This document shows positions 5,423 through 7,591 of a stretch of DNA of 7,591 nucleotides, one piece after another. The DNA is taken from the NCBI GenBank assembly GCA_028679775.1, contig JAJRAX010000021.1, positions 1 to 7,591 on the forward strand. The letters are read 5' to 3'. This stretch comes from Methanothrix sp. (GTDB lineage Archaea > Halobacteriota > Methanosarcinia > Methanotrichales > Methanotrichaceae). Position 1 is the first letter of the stretch. Each line of letters starts with the position of its first letter. The notes beneath the pieces are model-generated. The model saw nothing but the letters and a program-made list of their open reading frames with translations. It had not been told where the DNA came from and made no database searches. The position numbers and the translations under genes were made by a program.

Positions 5423-5463
5423 TTCGAGACAGATAGCAAAGTGGAATTGCATAGGTGGTTTTC

Positions 5464-5628
5464 ATGTCTACAAAATATCAGTGCACCATTTGCGGATATA
5501 TTTACGATCCCGATAAAGGGGATGCGAACGAAGGAATTGCTCCGGGGACACCGTTTCCAGATCTGCCCGATAGCTGGGTATGCCCGCAATGCGGGGCCAG
5601 CAAGGACGATTTCAAAGAGATGAGATGA
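5464..5628 (+). CDS. Rubredoxin
   Basis: This 54-residue cytosolic electron carrier has one iron held by four cysteines: C7-x2-C10-G-Y and C40-P-x-C43-G. Other family hallmarks are Y12-I-Y14-D, the G-D-x-x-x-G-I-x-P-G-T run, F31-x-D-L-P-D-S-W and the K-D-x-F ending. Length and spacing are typical of a stand-alone rubredoxin. AGGTG (5453-5457) lies 6 bases before ATG. The stop is 20 bases before the chosen fprA start (or overlaps it as ATGA if fprA starts at 5625), so the two are co-transcribed. In this setting it probably passes electrons to the flavodiiron protein or to a peroxide- or superoxide-reducing enzyme. Methanogen FprA can also take them directly from F420H2. Confidence 0.96.
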   Translation: MSTKYQCTICGYIYDPDKGDANEGIAPGTPFPDLPDSWVCPQCGASKDDFKEMR

Positions 5629-5648
5629 TCGCGAAAAGGGATGAATTT

Positions 5649-6845
5649 ATGAGCCTCACGAGAGAGATTAAGCCGGGAGTTTTCTGGGTCGGAGCAATTG
5701 ACTGGGACCGCAGGCTCTTTGATGCCTTAATTCCCCTGCCCGAGGGCACAAGCTACAATTCCTATTTGATCCGGGGCAGCGAGAGGACGGCGCTTATCGA
5801 CGCTGTGGACGAATCCAAGATTGATGTGCTGCTCGATAACCTCAGATCTATGAACATTTTGACAATCGACTATATCATCGCCCAGCATGCCGAGCAGGAT
5901 CACTCCGGTGGTCTCAAAAAGCTGCTGGAGGCCTACCCCTCTGCCCGTGTGCTCGGCTCTCCAAAATGCCTGGATCTGCTGGTGCAATTTGATCTTGTCA
6001 GCAAAGACAGAGTGCAGGAGGTCAAAGACGGCGAGAAGATAGCTCTTGGCGAGAGAAGCCTGCAGTTCATTCATGCTCCCTGGGTGCATTGGCCGGATAC
6101 AATATTCACATATCTGGCTGAGGATCGCATCCTCTTTACCTGCGATTTTCTGGGGTCCCACCTGGCCATGAGCGATCTGTTTGCTGTGGACGAGCCCGAG
6201 GTCTACCGCATGGCCAAGAGGTATTATGCAGAGATCATGATGCCATTTCGCGTCAGCATCAACAGGCACCTGACAAGGATTCGAGATATGACGGTGGAGA
6301 TCATCGCTCCAAGCCACGGGCCGCTTTATGACAGGCCCGGATTCATACTGGACGCCTACGCCGAATGGGCCTCGGATAGAGTTAAAAACCAGGTTGTTTT
6401 GGTTTATGTTTCCATGCACGGCTCAACTCGGATTATGGCAGACCATTTCGTTGACGCTCTCATCTCCCGAGGAGTGGAGGTCAAGAGATTCGATCTCACC
6501 AACTACGATGTAGGAGAGCTTGCGGAGTCACTTGTCGATGCAGCCACTGTGATCATAGGCACGCCCACGATTTTAGCCGGGGCTCATCCTCTGGCCCTCT
6601 ATGCTGCTATTCTGGCTAATGCCCTCCGGCCCAAGACCAGGTACGCCTCCATCATCGGTTCATTTGGCTGGGGCGGCAAAATGCTTGAGCAGATCACAGA
6701 GGCCCTGCCCAACCTGAAGCTGCAGTTCCTCGATCCGGTTGTGGCCAGGGGCCTGCCAAAAGAGGCAGACCTCCGGTCTCTGGACCGACTGGCAGATGAA
6801 GTCGCGACCATGCACCGAAATATCGGCATCATCAAGACACATTAG
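5649..6845 (+). CDS. fprA: Flavodiiron protein FprA (F420H2 oxidase type)
   Basis: This 398-residue soluble enzyme reduces O2 to water, and NO in some relatives. In methanogens the family uses reduced F420 and protects anaerobic metabolism. The N-terminal metallo-beta-lactamase-like domain (1-245) keeps all expected di-iron ligands: H80-x-E82-x-D84 with H85, H147 (V-H-W-P-D), D166 (T-C-D-F-L-G-S-H) and H223 (P-S-H-G-P). The flavodoxin domain (about 248-395) has the FMN phosphate loop S255-M-H-G-S-T260 and G-T-P-T (304-307). There is no fused rubredoxin or flavin reductase domain; the separate rubredoxin lies just upstream. ATG 5649 is chosen because the family usually begins a few residues before G-V-F-W-V-G-A-I-D-W, with GGGAT (5638-5642) 6 bases upstream. 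ATG 5625, which overlaps the rubredoxin stop as ATGA, would add 8 residues. Confidence 0.94.
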   Translation: MSLTREIKPGVFWVGAIDWDRRLFDALIPLPEGTSYNSYLIRGSERTALIDAVDESKIDVLLDNLRSMNILTIDYIIAQHAEQDHSGGLKKLLEAYPSARVLGSPKCLDLLVQFDLVSKDRVQEVKDGEKIALGERSLQFIHAPWVHWPDTIFTYLAEDRILFTCDFLGSHLAMSDLFAVDEPEVYRMAKRYYAEIMMPFRVSINRHLTRIRDMTVEIIAPSHGPLYDRPGFILDAYAEWASDRVKNQVVLVYVSMHGSTRIMADHFVDALISRGVEVKRFDLTNYDVGELAESLVDAATVIIGTPTILAGAHPLALYAAILANALRPKTRYASIIGSFGWGGKMLEQITEALPNLKLQFLDPVVARGLPKEADLRSLDRLADEVATMHRNIGIIKTH

Positions 6846-6851
6846 GCGACA

Positions 6852-7591
6852 TTGATCTCAGAGTCTCTGCTGGCCTATGCTCTGGTGCTGCTGACCACAG
6901 GCCTGGTTGTCGGATTCTCCTGCGGCCTTTTAGGCATAGGCGGCGGATTTCTCATGGTGCCGGTGCAGATCTGGGCTCTGACGTCGCAAGGAATTGATCC
7001 TACCCTGGCAACCAGAGTTGCCTTTGGGACCTCTCTGGCCGTGGTTCTTCCTACAGCTATTTCCGGATGCCGGGGGCACAGTTGCCGAGGAGTGGTTCTC
7101 TGGCGAGCAGGGATTATCATAGGCCTATTCGGAATGCTGGGCGGCTTTTTGGGCGGGACAATTGCCACTCATGCTCCAGGAGAACTGCTCCGCATGGTTT
7201 TTGGATTTGTGATAATGCTCGCGGCATTGAGGATGCTCTTCGCTTCAAATCTGTCGCCAAAGCATGAGCAGGGTGATGGATCTGATGAAAATCTTTTGCA
7301 GTATGTTTTCTGGGGGCTGGCAGTGGGCGTCGTCTCCGGGCTTACTGGGATAGGCGGCGGAGTGATTCTGGTGCCTGCGATGATCATAGCTATGGGCTTT
7401 GGCATGTTTCAGGCCATCGGCACCTCGTCTGTTGCCATTGCGTTTAACGCGCTTGGAGGAGTTATAGCATACGTCGTCAACGGATGGGGAGTATCCGGCC
7501 TTCCAGAGTACTGCATCGGATATATCGATATGCTGCAGTTTGCCCTGCTGGCGGCAGCGAGCATATTTTCTGCCCAATGGGGGGTGAAGGC
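6852..7591 (+). CDS. TauE/SafE (DUF81) family membrane transporter, 3' end missing
   Basis: At least 246 codons run open to the window edge. The protein is very hydrophobic and shows the two-fold repeat of TauE/SafE permeases: G-L-L-G-I-G-G-G-F-L-M-V-P near residues 25-37 and G-L-T-G-I-G-G-G-V-I-L-V-P near 158-170. Each begins a half with several membrane helices, joined by a charged loop (about 134-146). Family members move sulfite, sulfonates or related anions across the cytoplasmic membrane; the substrate here is unknown. Roughly 20-40 residues are probably missing at the C terminus. No ATG exists near the start. TTG 6852, seven bases after the fprA stop, with AGG/AGGCGA just before it, is the best choice but is weakly supported. 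The close spacing suggests co-transcription with fprA. Confidence 0.85.
   Translation, partial: MISESLLAYALVLLTTGLVVGFSCGLLGIGGGFLMVPVQIWALTSQGIDPTLATRVAFGTSLAVVLPTAISGCRGHSCRGVVLWRAGIIIGLFGMLGGFLGGTIATHAPGELLRMVFGFVIMLAALRMLFASNLSPKHEQGDGSDENLLQYVFWGLAVGVVSGLTGIGGGVILVPAMIIAMGFGMFQAIGTSSVAIAFNALGGVIAYVVNGWGVSGLPEYCIGYIDMLQFALLAAASIFSAQWGVK

Noticed and set aside
5580..5648. Longer fprA beginning inside the rubredoxin gene
   Set aside because: It would overlap rubredoxin by 49 bases, and the extra residues are simply rubredoxin codons read in another frame. Family proteins begin near 5649.
5727..6419. 230-codon minus-strand ORF
   Set aside because: It is the mirror image of the fprA coding region, with no family motifs and no ribosome site. 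fprA on the other strand has all its catalytic residues.
1..7591. CRISPR array, insertion sequence, tRNA or rRNA
   Set aside because: No regularly spaced repeats, transposase motifs, cloverleaf or rRNA-like stretches were seen on reading both strands.

Overview
The window reads as archaeal DNA, most likely from a methanogen of the Methanosarcina/Methanothrix kind. The evidence is an F420H2-oxidase-type flavodiiron protein next to a rubredoxin, an RLAN-like/ATP-grasp/GCS2 gene set, TATA-like boxes (CTAAATA.., TTTATACT) about 40-60 bases before several starts, and GGTGA/GAGGT ribosome sites about 6 bases before the starts. Arg is mostly AGG/AGA and ATA is common for Ile. The genus is an inference.

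Bases 1-268 carry no convincing gene. They look like a leader or regulatory stretch: a perfect 10-base inverted repeat (40-49 / 170-179), a 6-bp hairpin (150-165), and a 10-base direct repeat 22 bases apart (213-222, 235-244).

Bases 269-3596 are a tightly packed plus-strand operon of four genes: a stand-alone RLAN-like protein, a RimK-type ATP-grasp ligase, a YkgJ-type cysteine-cluster protein and a GCS2-family (glutamate-cysteine-ligase-like) carboxylate-amine ligase. The junctions are an 8-base overlap, a 7-base gap and a 4-base ATGA overlap. Two different amide-bond-forming enzyme folds plus a metal-binding protein predict a pathway making or attaching a small peptide-like or amino-acid amide product. 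The product is not known from sequence. This is the most interesting part of the window.

Bases 3639-4973 hold two minus-strand paralogues for exported beta-rich proteins that share a domain with a C-H-P-x-D-C-D-W-G signature. They probably form one transcript with a promoter near 5020-5027. They converge on the ligase operon, and a small bidirectional terminator lies in the gap.

Bases 5167-6845 form an oxygen-defence locus. Rubredoxin and the flavodiiron protein FprA run on the plus strand. A 46-residue single C2H2 zinc-finger protein, too short for usual gene finders, is divergently transcribed just upstream. The window ends inside a TauE/SafE-family membrane anion transporter (6852 onward), whose reading frame follows the fprA TAG stop with no shift.
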